Source of the DNA: Sphingomonas sp. ERG5
GTDB taxonomy: Bacteria > Pseudomonadota > Alphaproteobacteria > Sphingomonadales > Sphingomonadaceae
Assembly (NCBI RefSeq): GCF_000803065.1
Contig: NZ_JSXI01000024.1
Location: forward strand, 124,001 to 188,000
Length of the DNA stretch: 64,000 nucleotides
Direction of reading: 5' to 3'
Shown here: positions 7,429-17,942 of the stretch, piece by piece
How positions within the stretch are numbered: position 1 is the stretch's first letter
Layout of the letters: the number at the start of each line of letters is the position of its first letter
Made by a program: the position numbers and the translations under genes
Notes under the pieces: generated by a model
Told to the model about the DNA's origin: nothing
The model's input: the letters and a program-made list of their open reading frames with translations, nothing else
Databases searched by the model: none

Positions 7429-9156
7429 CCGTCCATGGTTGCACTGGCCCGAATGCGGCGTGACCTCCATTTCGCGGAGCAGCGCATTCATTTCCGTCAC
7501 CGACAGGATGCGTCCCGCTCGTACCGAGCCATGGCAAGCCATGGTCGCCGCGACATGGTCGAGGCGCTCCTTCAGGCTCAGCGCTTCGTCGAACGCGGCG
7601 AGTTCGTCGGCCAGGTCGGTGACCAGACCGACGACATCGCCCTGCCCCAGCATCGCCGGGACGGCGCGGACCAGCATCGCGCGCGGTCCGAAGCGTTCGA
7701 GATCGAGGCCGAACTCGCTCAGTTCTTCCGCACGCGCCTCCAGCCGGTCGCAAGCGGGTTCGTCCAGTTCGATCACTTCGGGAAGCAGCAGCGCCTGGCT
7801 CGCCACGCCGCCAGTCGCCATCGCCTTGCGCATGCGTTCGAGCACCAGGCGCTCATGCGCGGCGTGCTGGTCGACCAGCACCAGGCCATCCTCTGCCTCG
7901 GCAACGATATAGGTCTTGGCCACCTGCCCGCGCGCGACGCCAAGCGGGAAACTGGTCGTTTCGGGCGGCGACGCATAGGCCGGCTCGGCCCGCGCCATTG
8001 GCGGCGGGATGAAGCTCGGGCGGCGCTCCTGAACGGCATAACGCGTTGGCGGCGATGACGGCGCTTCCCAGCGTCCAGTATCCTGGTGGTCCCAGAGTTG
8101 CGGCGCGGGCGGCGCAACCGGCTCGCTTTGCCACGCCGCCATCGCGTCGCTGCTCGGGCGCTGCGCGCTGCGATGCCCGGCTTCGTCGAGCGCACGGCGC
8201 AACCCGCTGACGATCAGGCCACGCACCATCGCCGGTTCGCGGAAACGTACTTCGGTCTTGGCCGGGTGGACATTCACATCGACCGCGTCGCTCGGCACGT
8301 CGAGGAACAAGGCGACCACGGCGTGACGGTCGCGCGCGAGCAATTCGGCATAAGCGCCGCGCACCGCACCGACCAGCAGCCGGTCCTTCACCGGCCGGCC
8401 ATTGACGAAAAGATACTGGTGATCGGCAATGCCGCGATTGAAGGTCGGCAGGCCGGCAATGCCGCCAAGCTTTAGGCCTTCGCGTTCCAGCTCGATGACG
8501 ATGCCGTTTTCGACCAGCCCGCGATCGGTCAGCGCGGCGACACGGTCGGGCAAACTCTCCCCGCCCATCACCGACAGGACGCGACGGCCATCATGTTCGA
8601 CCGAGAAACCGATGCCGGGGTTCGCCATGGCAAGGCGCTTCACCACGTCGAGACAGGCGGCGTATTCCGACCGGGCCGAGCGCAGGAACTTGCGCCGCGC
8701 CGGCACGCGCTCGAACAATCCGTCGACGCGCACCCGCGTGCCGGGCGGGATTCCGACCGGTCCCTCGGAGTCGAGCACGCCATTGTCGACCACGCGCGAC
8801 CATCCTTCCGCGCCGCGCACCCGGCTTTCGAGCTCCATGCGTGCGACGCTGGCGATCGACGGCAACGCTTCACCGCGAAAACCGAGCGTCGTGACCGCTT
8901 CGATCGCCTCATCAGGCAGTTTGGAGGTCGCATGACGCTCCAGCGCGAGCGCCATATCGGGAGGAGTCATGCCGCAACCGTCGTCGATCACCTCGATTCC
9001 GTCCACGCCACCGCCGCGCAGGCGTATATCGATGCGAATCGCCCCCGCATCGACCGCATTTTCCACCAGTTCCTTCAACGCACTGGCGGGTCGTTCGACC
9101 ACTTCACCGGCAGCGATACGATTGACGAGATGTTCGGGGAGGCGCCGTATTGACAT
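7372..9156 (-). CDS. mutL: DNA mismatch repair protein MutL (endonuclease type)
   Basis: A 594-residue GHKL ATPase that couples mismatch recognition by MutS to strand cleavage. The N-terminal motifs are ELVENAVDAGA with Glu29 and Asn33, DDGCGM (58-63) and GFRGEAL (92-98). After a Pro-rich linker (about 335-400) the C-terminal dimerisation domain carries the metal-binding endonuclease motif DQHAAHE (429-435) with Glu440, plus ACHGSVRAG and CNHGRP. MutL of this type nicks DNA itself and is found where MutH is absent. The start at 9156 gives the normal N-terminus MSIRRLPEHLVNRIAAGEVV; the frame is open for 55 further codons without similarity. It is divergent from mreB. Confidence 0.96.
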   Translation of the reverse strand: MSIRRLPEHLVNRIAAGEVVERPASALKELVENAVDAGAIRIDIRLRGGGVDGIEVIDDGCGMTPPDMALALERHATSKLPDEAIEAVTTLGFRGEALPSIASVARMELESRVRGAEGWSRVVDNGVLDSEGPVGIPPGTRVRVDGLFERVPARRKFLRSARSEYAACLDVVKRLAMANPGIGFSVEHDGRRVLSVMGGESLPDRVAALTDRGLVENGIVIELEREGLKLGGIAGLPTFNRGIADHQYLFVNGRPVKDRLLVGAVRGAYAELLARDRHAVVALFLDVPSDAVDVNVHPAKTEVRFREPAMVRGLIVSGLRRALDEAGHRSAQRPSSDAMAAWQSEPVAPPAPQLWDHQDTGRWEAPSSPPTRYAVQERRPSFIPPPMARAEPAYASPPETTSFPLGVARGQVAKTYIVAEAEDGLVLVDQHAAHERLVLERMRKAMATGGVASQALLLPEVIELDEPACDRLEARAEELSEFGLDLERFGPRAMLVRAVPAMLGQGDVVGLVTDLADELAAFDEALSLKERLDHVAATMACHGSVRAGRILSVTEMNALLREMEVTPHSGQCNHGRPTWVKLAHGDIEKLFGRK

Positions 9157-9232
9157 GGATGATGCTGTAGCCCAAGCGACGGCATCCCGCGACCCGCATC
9201 TACAGGCATCCAGAGCGTGGAATTTCCGCACT

Positions 9233-9266
9233 GGATCCTTCGGATATAATCGTTTCGCGAAGGATC
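9233..9266 (+). promoter_or_regulatory. putative mreB promoter inside an inverted repeat
   Basis: A perfect TATAAT hexamer at 9245-9250 lies 70 bp before the mreB start. A weak -35 candidate (TTTCCG, 9223-9228) lies 16 bp upstream. The hexamer sits in the 15-nt centre of a perfect 9-bp inverted repeat, GATCCTTCG at 9234-9242 and CGAAGGATC at 9258-9266, which could be an operator. Confidence 0.45.
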
Positions 9267-9290
9267 GGTGCGAACTGCTGGTTCCCGTAA

Positions 9291-10367
<1,077 letters not shown>

Positions 10368-10401
10368 TCGGGTGCGACCGTACGGCGTGATGCTTTTTTA
10401 T

Positions 10402-10428
10402 CCCCGTGTCCCTGAACCGGGCACGGGG
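10402..10428 (+). repeat. GC-rich hairpin between mreB and mreC
   Basis: CCCCGTG (10402-10408) pairs with CACGGGG (10422-10428) around a 13-nt loop. No T-run follows. It may stabilise the mreB 3' end or damp read-through so that MreB is made in excess of MreC. Confidence 0.4.
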
Positions 10429-10444
10429 CATTTAAGGGGGTAAA

Positions 10445-11338
10445 ATGGCGCCGTCTCGCAACCGGCGCCCGGGTTTTTCGCGGCGGGCGCAATATGGTTT
10501 GTTCCTGGGTTATGTCATCGCGGTCGCCGGGGCGATCGTCGCGGCGATCCTGCTTGTCCTTGCGACATTGAACCCGCCTGCCTTTGCCGCCCTGCGCGCA
10601 ACGGTGGCGGAAATCACCACGCCGGTTTCCTCGGGCATGGCCGGACTTGGCCGTGGTCTCGCGTCGATCCCGACATCGATCGGCAATCATTTCACGGTCA
10701 TGCAGAAAAACGCCGCACTGCATAAGGAGCTGGAGGCCAATCGCGCGCTCCTGCTGCGCGCGCGCACCCTTTCCTATGACAATCGTCGCCTGAGGGCACT
10801 GCTCAACGTGCGCGAACGTACCGTGGATCCGGTGGTCGCGGCGCGCCTGGTCAGCTCGTCCGCCACCAGCACCCGGCGTTACGCCGTCCTGAACGCCGGT
10901 GCCTGGCAAGGCGTGCGCGTGGGGCAGCCAGTGCGCGGCCCCGAGGGGCTGATCGGGCGAATCCTGGAGACCGGGCCGAATACCGCGCGCGTCCTGCTGC
11001 TCACCGATCCGGAGAGCATCGTGCCGGTGCGGCGCACGCGTGACGGACTGCCGGCACTGGCCGCGGGGCGCGGTGACGGCATGCTCGATGTGCGCTCGGC
11101 CAGCCTGTCCGATATCGCGTTCGAACCCGGCGATGTCTTCGTCACATCGGGTACCGGCGGCATCTATTCCCCCAACATCCCGGTTGCGCGCATCGTGTAC
11201 CGGTCGCACGACACCGCACTCGCGCGGAGCTTTGCGCAGCCCGATACGCTCGATTTCGCCTTGGTGCAGCAAGGCTTCATGCCGGTCCAGCCGCCTGCCC
11301 CCACCCCACAGGCCACCAGCGCAGCCGCGAAGCCATGA
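10445..11338 (+). CDS. mreC: rod shape-determining protein MreC
   Basis: A 297-residue bitopic protein: one membrane span (about 18-38), a periplasmic coiled coil (about 80-120, with ALHKELEANRALLLRARTL), then the beta-barrel MreC core. It links MreB filaments to PBP2 and RodA. The C-terminus is Pro/Ala-rich (VQPPAPTPQATSAAAKP). A GGGGG stretch lies 4-8 nt before the ATG. The stop overlaps the mreD start by 4 bp. Confidence 0.94.
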   Translation: MAPSRNRRPGFSRRAQYGLFLGYVIAVAGAIVAAILLVLATLNPPAFAALRATVAEITTPVSSGMAGLGRGLASIPTSIGNHFTVMQKNAALHKELEANRALLLRARTLSYDNRRLRALLNVRERTVDPVVAARLVSSSATSTRRYAVLNAGAWQGVRVGQPVRGPEGLIGRILETGPNTARVLLLTDPESIVPVRRTRDGLPALAAGRGDGMLDVRSASLSDIAFEPGDVFVTSGTGGIYSPNIPVARIVYRSHDTALARSFAQPDTLDFALVQQGFMPVQPPAPTPQATSAAAKP

Positions 11339-11847
11339 GAGCGCCGGCCCGTAACCCCTTCGACGCGGCGCCCGCACCGATCTGGCAGCGGATCATTCCC
11401 GCCGCATCGGTGATGATCGCTTCGCTGATCACGATCTGGCCCTATGTGGCCAGCTTCCCGCTGCTCCCGCCGCTCGGTCTGCTCGTGCTGCTTGGCTGGC
11501 GGCTGATGCGGCCCGACGCTTTCGCGATCTGGGGAGCCTTGCCGCTCGGTTTCTTCGACGACCTGGTATCGGGTCAGCCGCTGGGCAGCGCAATGCTGCT
11601 GTGGATGATCTGCTTCTTCGTCATCGACACGATCGATCAGCGCCTGGTGTTCCGCGATTTCTGGCAAAACTGGCTGATTGCGGCGGGCGCGACCGGCTTT
11701 TGCCTGATCGCGGGCCGGCTGCTCGCTTCTCCGCTCGGCGCACATGTCGACACGGTACTCTTGATGCAGGCGATCATCTCGATCATGCTGTTCCCACTGG
11801 TCGCACGGTTCTGCGCGTGGCTGGATGGTAAACGCGAAGGCGCATGA
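11335..11847 (+). CDS. mreD: rod shape-determining protein MreD
   Basis: A 170-residue protein with five to six predicted membrane helices. Sequence conservation in MreD is low; the call rests on the topology, size and position between mreC (4-bp overlap) and mrdA. It is part of the MreBCD-PBP2-RodA wall-elongation complex. The possible early starts of mrdA overlap its 3' end. Confidence 0.9.
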   Translation: MRAPARNPFDAAPAPIWQRIIPAASVMIASLITIWPYVASFPLLPPLGLLVLLGWRLMRPDAFAIWGALPLGFFDDLVSGQPLGSAMLLWMICFFVIDTIDQRLVFRDFWQNWLIAAGATGFCLIAGRLLASPLGAHVDTVLLMQAIISIMLFPLVARFCAWLDGKREGA

Positions 11848-11866
11848 AAAGGCGCATATCCTGACC

Positions 11867-13942
11867 ATGCGGAACGTTACGCAAGCGTCCCAGACCTATA
11901 GCTTCAGCCGCCGGGCAATGATGCTCGGGGTCGGGCAAGGCCTTGTCGCGGTGGCTCTCGCCGCGCGCATGACCTGGCTCGCGGTGGCCGAGAATGAACG
12001 CTATCGCATCCTGTCCGAAAGCAACCGCGTCAACATGACGCTGGTGCCGCCGCGGCGCGGCTGGATCGTCGATCGCCACGGCGCGCCACTGGCCAATAAC
12101 CGCACCGATTTCCGCGTCGACATCATCCCCGACCGGCTCGAGGACAAGGATCGCGTCCTTGCCCTGCTGCGTACTATCCTCAATTTGCCGGAGGAGGAAA
12201 TGGACCGCATCGCCACCGACCTGAAGGGCGCGGCGGGATTTCAGCCGGTACAGGTGGCGGAAAATCTCAACTGGGAACAATTCGCCGCGGTCAGCGTGCG
12301 CTTGCCCGAGCTGATCGGCGTGGCACCGACGCGCGGTTTCGCGCGCAGCTATCCCGCAGGACCGGCGGTCGCGCATCTGACCGGCTATGTCGGCGCAGCG
12401 TCGGCCGAGCAGTATCAGAAGACCAAGGACCCGCTGATGGTCACACCCGGTTTCAAACTGGGCAAGGATGGTCTTGAAAAAACGCTAGAAAAATCGCTGC
12501 GTGGTGAAGCCGGCGCCAAACGGGTTGAGGTCACGGCGCGCGGCAAGGTCGTGCGCGAGCTGGAAACCCGCGGCGACAAGCCGGGCCAGACCGCGCGGCT
12601 GACGATTGATGCCGGGTTACAGGAATATGCCGCGCGACGGCTTGGCACCAATAGCGGCTCGGCGGTGGTGATCGATTGCGACAGCGGCGACATCCTCGCC
12701 ATGGTGTCGATGCCGGCCTATGATCCGAACAGCTTTTCCGACGGGATCAGCCATCTCGAATGGAAGATGCTGTCCGACGACGACCATGTTCCGCTGATGA
12801 ACAAGACGCTGCAGGGCCTTTATCCGCCCGGATCCACGGTCAAGCCGATGAACGCGCTCGCGTTGCTGATGGCCGGTGTGGATCCGCATGCGCGAGTCAG
12901 TTGTTCGGGCGCGATGCGGGTCGGCAATGGCGTATTCCATTGCCACAAGCGCCGCGGGCATGGGCCGCTCGACATGAAGAACGCGGTCATGCAGAGCTGC
13001 GACATCTATTTCTACGAAATGATCCGCCGGGTCGGTTATGACGCGATCGCCCCGGTCGCGCGCATGTGCGGCCTGGGCGAGAAATATCATCTCCCGTTCG
13101 ACACGCAGCGTTACGGCACCGTCCCTGACAGCGCCTGGAAGCTGAAGAAATACAAGGACGCCTGGACCGTCGCGGATTCGCTCAATGCGTCGATCGGCCA
13201 GGGTTATGTGCTTGCAAACCCGCTGCAGCTGGCGGTGATGGCGGCGCGGATCGGCTCGGGCCGGCATCTCCAGCCGCGCTTGCTTATGAACGGTCCCGCG
13301 CCGCTCGCCGCTCCGCTTCAGGCCTCGCCGGAGTATCTTGCGATCGTGCGCGATGCGATGTTCGGCGTGGTCAATCAGGGTGGTACCGCCGGCTCCGCGC
13401 GGCTGCAGGTTCCCGGCGTCGCACTCGCGGCCAAGACGGGTACCGCGCAGGTCCGCCGCATCACCATGGCCGAACGCGGCAGCGGCGTGCTCAACAACCG
13501 GCAATTACCGTTCAAACTGCGCGATCACGCGCTGTTCGTGTGTTTCGCCCCCGCCGACAAACCCAAATATGCCGCCGGGATCGTGCTGGAGCATAACGGC
13601 CATTTGATCCGCAATCTCGACACGCCGCTGATCGCACGCGATATCATGACCTATATGTTCGACCGCGAAGCCGCGCTGAAGTCGCTCGCAGAGGGTGAGC
13701 CGACCTGGGGCGGCGACATCGCGACGCGCGGCGCGGCACAGGCCGCGGCGTTCCGTGCCGCCGCCAATGCCCCAGCGCCAGGCGTCGGCGCGGCGACCGA
13801 GACCAGCGCGACTCAGCCGACGGCTGCGCCCGCGGTGGAGGCCGCAACCGCCGCGCAGAATGCGACCGCCGAAGCGCTGGGCGCGGCAACCGCGTCGGGC
13901 AACGGCATCGCCCAGGTCGGATCGACGGAGTCGCAGGAATGA
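11867..13942 (+). CDS. mrdA: penicillin-binding protein 2, elongasome transpeptidase
   Basis: A 691-residue class B PBP that cross-links peptidoglycan during elongation. A cytoplasmic tail and one membrane span (about 15-40) precede the dimerisation domain (VPPRRGWIVDRHGAPLANN). The transpeptidase domain has STVK (Ser323, Lys326), SLN (438-440) and KTG (523-525). The last 75 residues or so are a low-complexity Ala/Pro/Thr tail. The start at 11867 was chosen because MRNVTQASQTYSFSRRAM looks like the normal N-terminus; an ATG at 11825 inside mreD is an alternative, and neither has a clear ribosome-binding site. The stop overlaps rodA by 4 bp. Confidence 0.94.
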   Translation: MRNVTQASQTYSFSRRAMMLGVGQGLVAVALAARMTWLAVAENERYRILSESNRVNMTLVPPRRGWIVDRHGAPLANNRTDFRVDIIPDRLEDKDRVLALLRTILNLPEEEMDRIATDLKGAAGFQPVQVAENLNWEQFAAVSVRLPELIGVAPTRGFARSYPAGPAVAHLTGYVGAASAEQYQKTKDPLMVTPGFKLGKDGLEKTLEKSLRGEAGAKRVEVTARGKVVRELETRGDKPGQTARLTIDAGLQEYAARRLGTNSGSAVVIDCDSGDILAMVSMPAYDPNSFSDGISHLEWKMLSDDDHVPLMNKTLQGLYPPGSTVKPMNALALLMAGVDPHARVSCSGAMRVGNGVFHCHKRRGHGPLDMKNAVMQSCDIYFYEMIRRVGYDAIAPVARMCGLGEKYHLPFDTQRYGTVPDSAWKLKKYKDAWTVADSLNASIGQGYVLANPLQLAVMAARIGSGRHLQPRLLMNGPAPLAAPLQASPEYLAIVRDAMFGVVNQGGTAGSARLQVPGVALAAKTGTAQVRRITMAERGSGVLNNRQLPFKLRDHALFVCFAPADKPKYAAGIVLEHNGHLIRNLDTPLIARDIMTYMFDREAALKSLAEGEPTWGGDIATRGAAQAAAFRAAANAPAPGVGAATETSATQPTAAPAVEAATAAQNATAEALGAATASGNGIAQVGSTESQE

Positions 13943-15054
13943 ACCCCGGTCTCAACTTCGTCCCCGCACCGCTCGCGCAACTGCCATGGCGGATCATCCT
14001 GCTGGTCGTGCTGATCGGCTGTTTCGGGCTGGTCGTGCTCTATTCGGCCGCCGGCGGGTCGCTCCGGCCCTGGGCGCTGAACCAAGGCATCCGCTTCTTC
14101 ATCCTGCTTGCCGGTGCGATCGCACTGTCGCGGGTCAGGGAATCGGTATGGGGCAATATCGCGCTGCCGGTCTATGCCGGGCTTGTGGTCGCGCTGGTGC
14201 TGGTCGAATTGCTCGGTGCGGTGCGTGGTGGCAGCCAGCGCTGGCTCGACCTCGGTATCATTCGCCTGCAGCCCTCCGAGTTCATGAAGCCGTTCATCGT
14301 GCTGGCCTGCGCCAAATTCTACGACTTGCTGCCACCCAACGAAACGCGGCGTTTCGGCGCGATCTGGCCTGCCGCACTGCTGATCGGCATTCCCGGCGCG
14401 CTCGTCATGCTCCAACCCGATCTTGGCACTGCATTGATGATCTGTGCCGGCGGGGTGGTGGTGATGTTCCTGGCCGGCGTACCGCTGCGCCTGTTCCTTG
14501 GTGGTGCGCTGGCGCTGGGCGCGGCGATCCCGCTCGCCGTCAACTTCGTGCTGCACGATTATCAACGGCACCGTATCCTGGTGTTCCTCAATCCGGAGAG
14601 CGACCCGCTCGGCACCGGCTATCATATCAGCCAGTCCAAGATTGCGATCGGATCGGGCGGTATCTTCGGCAAGGGCTTCCTCAACGGGACGCAAAGCCAT
14701 CTCGATTATTTGCCGGAGGGACATACCGATTTCGCGCTGGCGACGATGATGGAGGAATGGGGATTGATCGGCGGCGTGCTGCTGATCATCGCTTTCTTCG
14801 CCGTGATCTTCTGGGGCGTGAATGTCGCCTTGCAGGCGCAGACGCGCTTCGGCCGATTGACAGCGGCGGGCCTAGCCACGACGATTTTCCTCTACGTCGC
14901 GATCAATATGTCGATGGTGATGGGCATCGCACCGGTGGTCGGCATTCCCCTGCCCTTCATCAGTTTCGGCAGCTCGGCACAGCTCACTGTGTTGACCTGT
15001 CTCGGCATCCTGATGTCGATCGACCGGCAAAATCGCCAGAAAACGCGCTGGTAA
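13939..15054 (+). CDS. rodA: SEDS peptidoglycan glycosyltransferase RodA
   Basis: A 371-residue polytopic membrane protein of the SEDS family, which polymerises lipid II glycan strands together with PBP2. Family features include RWLDLGIIRLQPSEFMKPF, LQPDLGTALM and the C-terminal GIPLPFISFGSSAQLT. The ATG overlaps the mrdA stop by 4 bp, so translation is probably coupled. It is the last gene of the shape operon; no clear terminator is visible before the tRNA gene. Confidence 0.96.
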   Translation: MNPGLNFVPAPLAQLPWRIILLVVLIGCFGLVVLYSAAGGSLRPWALNQGIRFFILLAGAIALSRVRESVWGNIALPVYAGLVVALVLVELLGAVRGGSQRWLDLGIIRLQPSEFMKPFIVLACAKFYDLLPPNETRRFGAIWPAALLIGIPGALVMLQPDLGTALMICAGGVVVMFLAGVPLRLFLGGALALGAAIPLAVNFVLHDYQRHRILVFLNPESDPLGTGYHISQSKIAIGSGGIFGKGFLNGTQSHLDYLPEGHTDFALATMMEEWGLIGGVLLIIAFFAVIFWGVNVALQAQTRFGRLTAAGLATTIFLYVAINMSMVMGIAPVVGIPLPFISFGSSAQLTVLTCLGILMSIDRQNRQKTRW

Positions 15055-15159
15055 GAAAAAAAGCCATTTTCGGGTTTGCATTTCGCAACGGCAATGGTAA
15101 CGCGCGCCCTCCCCGGAAACGGCGGTGCCCTCCAACGCACCGATCCAGCCGCCCGGTAT

Positions 15160-15235
<76 letters not shown>

Positions 15236-15525
15236 TCCTTTCAAAAACATACGCCATTGTTTGAAACCAGTCTGAGCAGACATGGCAGCGCGATCCACGC
15301 ATCGTCGATCAGGACGGCTGATCGTCTGCAGTGAACCTGACATAGGCCGTGGCTCCGAACCCCTCTCTGCCTTGTGCGGCTGAGGCAACGCCGCCAAATC
15401 ATTACCGACGATGGCGGCCAGGATTTCGCTATCCCGGTTCATGTCTGCAACGCGCCGTCGCCGCTTGTATCTGCCCCCTCCGCAGGCCGCCTGTCGGCGT
15501 TTTTTAATTGCGCCAATCCGGATTG
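15236..15525. other. non-coding gap between tRNA-Lys and the TonB receptor leader
   Basis: No coding sequence can be supported in this stretch. The minus-strand frame running across it into the tRNA is the usual false ORF of a tRNA locus. A short stem followed by six T lies near 15490-15506 but is too weak to call a terminator with confidence. Confidence 0.5.
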
Positions 15526-15561
15526 ATCATAAACTGGCTGTACGGCCAGCAAATTTATGAT
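15526..15561. promoter_or_regulatory. nested inverted repeat upstream of the TonB receptor
   Basis: Outer arms ATCATAAA (15526-15533) and TTTATGAT (15554-15561) are perfect complements. Inside them CTGGC (15534-15538) pairs with GCCAG (15545-15549). It lies 77 bp before the receptor start. It could be an operator for the receptor gene or an mRNA hairpin. Confidence 0.4.
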
Positions 15562-15637
15562 AGGTGACCGCGATGACCCGCCAAGCGGTCGTCGAGGTGC
15601 GTAACGGTGCGCCGATAAAGAGGGAGAGGCGTTTGCG

Positions 15638-17920
15638 ATGCTGAAATTTTCGATCATGAGTTCGACACTTGCCATCGGCACGGCACTATTGGCGGTACCC
15701 GCCATCGCGCAGACAGCAAGCCCGGACGAAACCGAATCCGGCAGAGAACAGGTTGCCGATACCGGCCTGGGCGACATCATCGTCACCTCCCAGCGCCGGA
15801 AGGAGACGCTGATCAAGGTGCCGGCATCAGTCGAGGTATTGAGCGGCGACCGGCTCCAGGCCGCGCACATCAACAATCTCGCCAATGTCCAGGAGGTATC
15901 CCCCAGCCTGACCGTGTCCCAGACCTCGAACCCCAGTAACGCCATTTTCACCGTGCGCGGGATCGGGACGGCTGTCCGCGGTTCGGAGCAATCGGTCGGC
16001 GTCTATATCGACGGCGTGTTCCGTGGCCGGCCTGGTGCCGCATTGCAGGACTTGCTGGACATCGAGCGCGTCGAGGTGCTGCGCGGACCGCAAAGCACGC
16101 TGTTCGGCCGCAACAACTCGGCCGGCGCGATCAATATCTCGACCTCGCTTCCCAACGCAAATGCCTTCGGCGTGTACGCCGAGGGCACTTATGGCAATTT
16201 CGAGACGATCCAGGCACGTCTTTCGGTCAATGTCCCGCTGGTCACCGACAAGCTCGCGTTGAGCGTCGCGGTTGCGGAGAATTACAGCCACGGTTTCCTT
16301 GACGCCCCCAATCTGCCGCGAGGCCGAAGCAACGCTCGCGACCGGCAAAGCATCCGCGCCCAGCTCTACTGGACCCCGACCGACGAAACCCGCGTGCGGC
16401 TGATCGGCGACTATTCGCAGATGAATGACCGTTGCTGTTCCTATGTGCCGCTGTTCGTTTCCGACGCCGCCGTTGCAACACCTTTTTCATTCAACGTGCG
16501 CGGCGGATTTATCGGCTACACCCCTCCGACACCGGGCACGCGCGGCGTGTCGCCGAGCAACCCCGCGAGCAACGGAACATTCTATCGACCGTTCGATCGC
16601 CGGACGACGCAGGATTCGCCGTCGGGAGAGAAGGCGCAGGACAAGGGTGTGTCGCTTCAGATCGACCAGGATTTCGGCAACCTCACCCTGACGGCGATCG
16701 GCGCGCATCGGCGTTTCCAGGGCGATTCCAGCCTCGACATCGACGGGGTCGATTCGGCGATGATGAACGTCCGGTCGAGCCCGTCCAGCGCCATCAAGGA
16801 GACGTCAGCCGAAGTCCGTCTTCAGAATGCAGCGGGCAGCCCGGTCGAATTCGTCGTCGGCGGCTATTATTTCAATCAGAAGACCGTCGACACCAACCTG
16901 CTGCAGATCCGGATCAAGCCCGCGGCCGCGACGATCACCTTCTACAATTCGGTCGGCGCCGGAACGGCAAAGAGTGGCGCGCTGTTCGGTCAGGCGACCT
17001 ATAATCTCACCGATACGCTGCGCGTCACCGGCGGGCTGCGCTATCTCAGCGAGACGAAGACCGGGCATGTCACGGTTGCACCCGGTTCCTTTTCATTCCC
17101 TGGCGACACGAAGCGGAAGGACGACGCGCTGATGGGATCGGCGACGATCGCCTATCAGCCGAGTCCCGCGGCCAATTTCTATCTTCGTTATGCGCGGGGC
17201 TATAAATCGGGTGCGATCAACCTTCTTCTGACGAGTGCGACCGAACCGCCGGTCGCCCCCGAAACGACCGATGCGTTCGAGGCGGGCGCGAAGTTCCGTC
17301 TGTTCGGCGATCGGCTGAGCACCAATATCGCGGTCTATACCCAGACCGTGAACGACCAGCAGGTTCAGGCGTTCAACAGCCAGACATCTTCGTTCCTCAC
17401 CCTGAACGCCGCCAAGGTCCGCTCGCGCGGGGTCGAAGCGGAAATCCTCTATCGCCCGGTCAAGCCGCTCGCGTTCAGCGCCAGCGTGAATTATCTCGAT
17501 GCGAAATATCTGAGTTTCCCGGGCGCCCCGCCACCTGCCGGCAGCGTTGTCCCCAGCCAGGACCTCACCGGCCGACCGCCGCCCAATGCACCGCGCTGGA
17601 CGCTCGTCGGCGGCGTCAGCCTCGATCAGCCGCTCAATGACAAGGTTCGCTTGCTCGGCAACGTCAATCTGCGCCACGCGACGAGCTATTACACCGATCT
17701 GCCGCTGACCGAGGCCTTCCGGAACGGAAGCACGGATTTTCTGAGTGCCAGCGTCGAGCTTGCGCTGCGGAACGGCTTCGGGATCCAGGTCTGGGGGCGT
17801 AACCTGACCAAGGAAAATGCTTATCTGGGCGGCATTGGCACGCCAGGCGGCAGTGGCAGCCTCGCCGTATTCGTGAACGAGCCCCGGACTTATGGCGTGA
17901 CGTTACGGTTCCGCCATTGA
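15638..17920 (+). CDS. TonB-dependent outer-membrane receptor of the rhamnoside locus
   Basis: A 760-residue protein with a signal peptide (cleavage after AIAQ, about residue 25), then a TonB-box-like GDIIVTSQRRKE, a plug domain (GVYIDGVFRGRPG, VLRGPQSTLFGRNNSAGAI) and a 22-strand-type barrel ending in TYGVTLRFRH. It imports a ligand across the outer membrane with TonB energy. The ligand is inferred from the converging rhamnosidase operon, 22 bp downstream on the other strand, to be a rhamnose-containing glycan or glycoside. GGGAGAGG precedes the start. Confidence 0.92.
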   Translation: MLKFSIMSSTLAIGTALLAVPAIAQTASPDETESGREQVADTGLGDIIVTSQRRKETLIKVPASVEVLSGDRLQAAHINNLANVQEVSPSLTVSQTSNPSNAIFTVRGIGTAVRGSEQSVGVYIDGVFRGRPGAALQDLLDIERVEVLRGPQSTLFGRNNSAGAINISTSLPNANAFGVYAEGTYGNFETIQARLSVNVPLVTDKLALSVAVAENYSHGFLDAPNLPRGRSNARDRQSIRAQLYWTPTDETRVRLIGDYSQMNDRCCSYVPLFVSDAAVATPFSFNVRGGFIGYTPPTPGTRGVSPSNPASNGTFYRPFDRRTTQDSPSGEKAQDKGVSLQIDQDFGNLTLTAIGAHRRFQGDSSLDIDGVDSAMMNVRSSPSSAIKETSAEVRLQNAAGSPVEFVVGGYYFNQKTVDTNLLQIRIKPAAATITFYNSVGAGTAKSGALFGQATYNLTDTLRVTGGLRYLSETKTGHVTVAPGSFSFPGDTKRKDDALMGSATIAYQPSPAANFYLRYARGYKSGAINLLLTSATEPPVAPETTDAFEAGAKFRLFGDRLSTNIAVYTQTVNDQQVQAFNSQTSSFLTLNAAKVRSRGVEAEILYRPVKPLAFSASVNYLDAKYLSFPGAPPPAGSVVPSQDLTGRPPPNAPRWTLVGGVSLDQPLNDKVRLLGNVNLRHATSYYTDLPLTEAFRNGSTDFLSASVELALRNGFGIQVWGRNLTKENAYLGGIGTPGGSGSLAVFVNEPRTYGVTLRFRH

Positions 17921-17942
17921 CCGGGGCGCCCCGGCCGCGACC

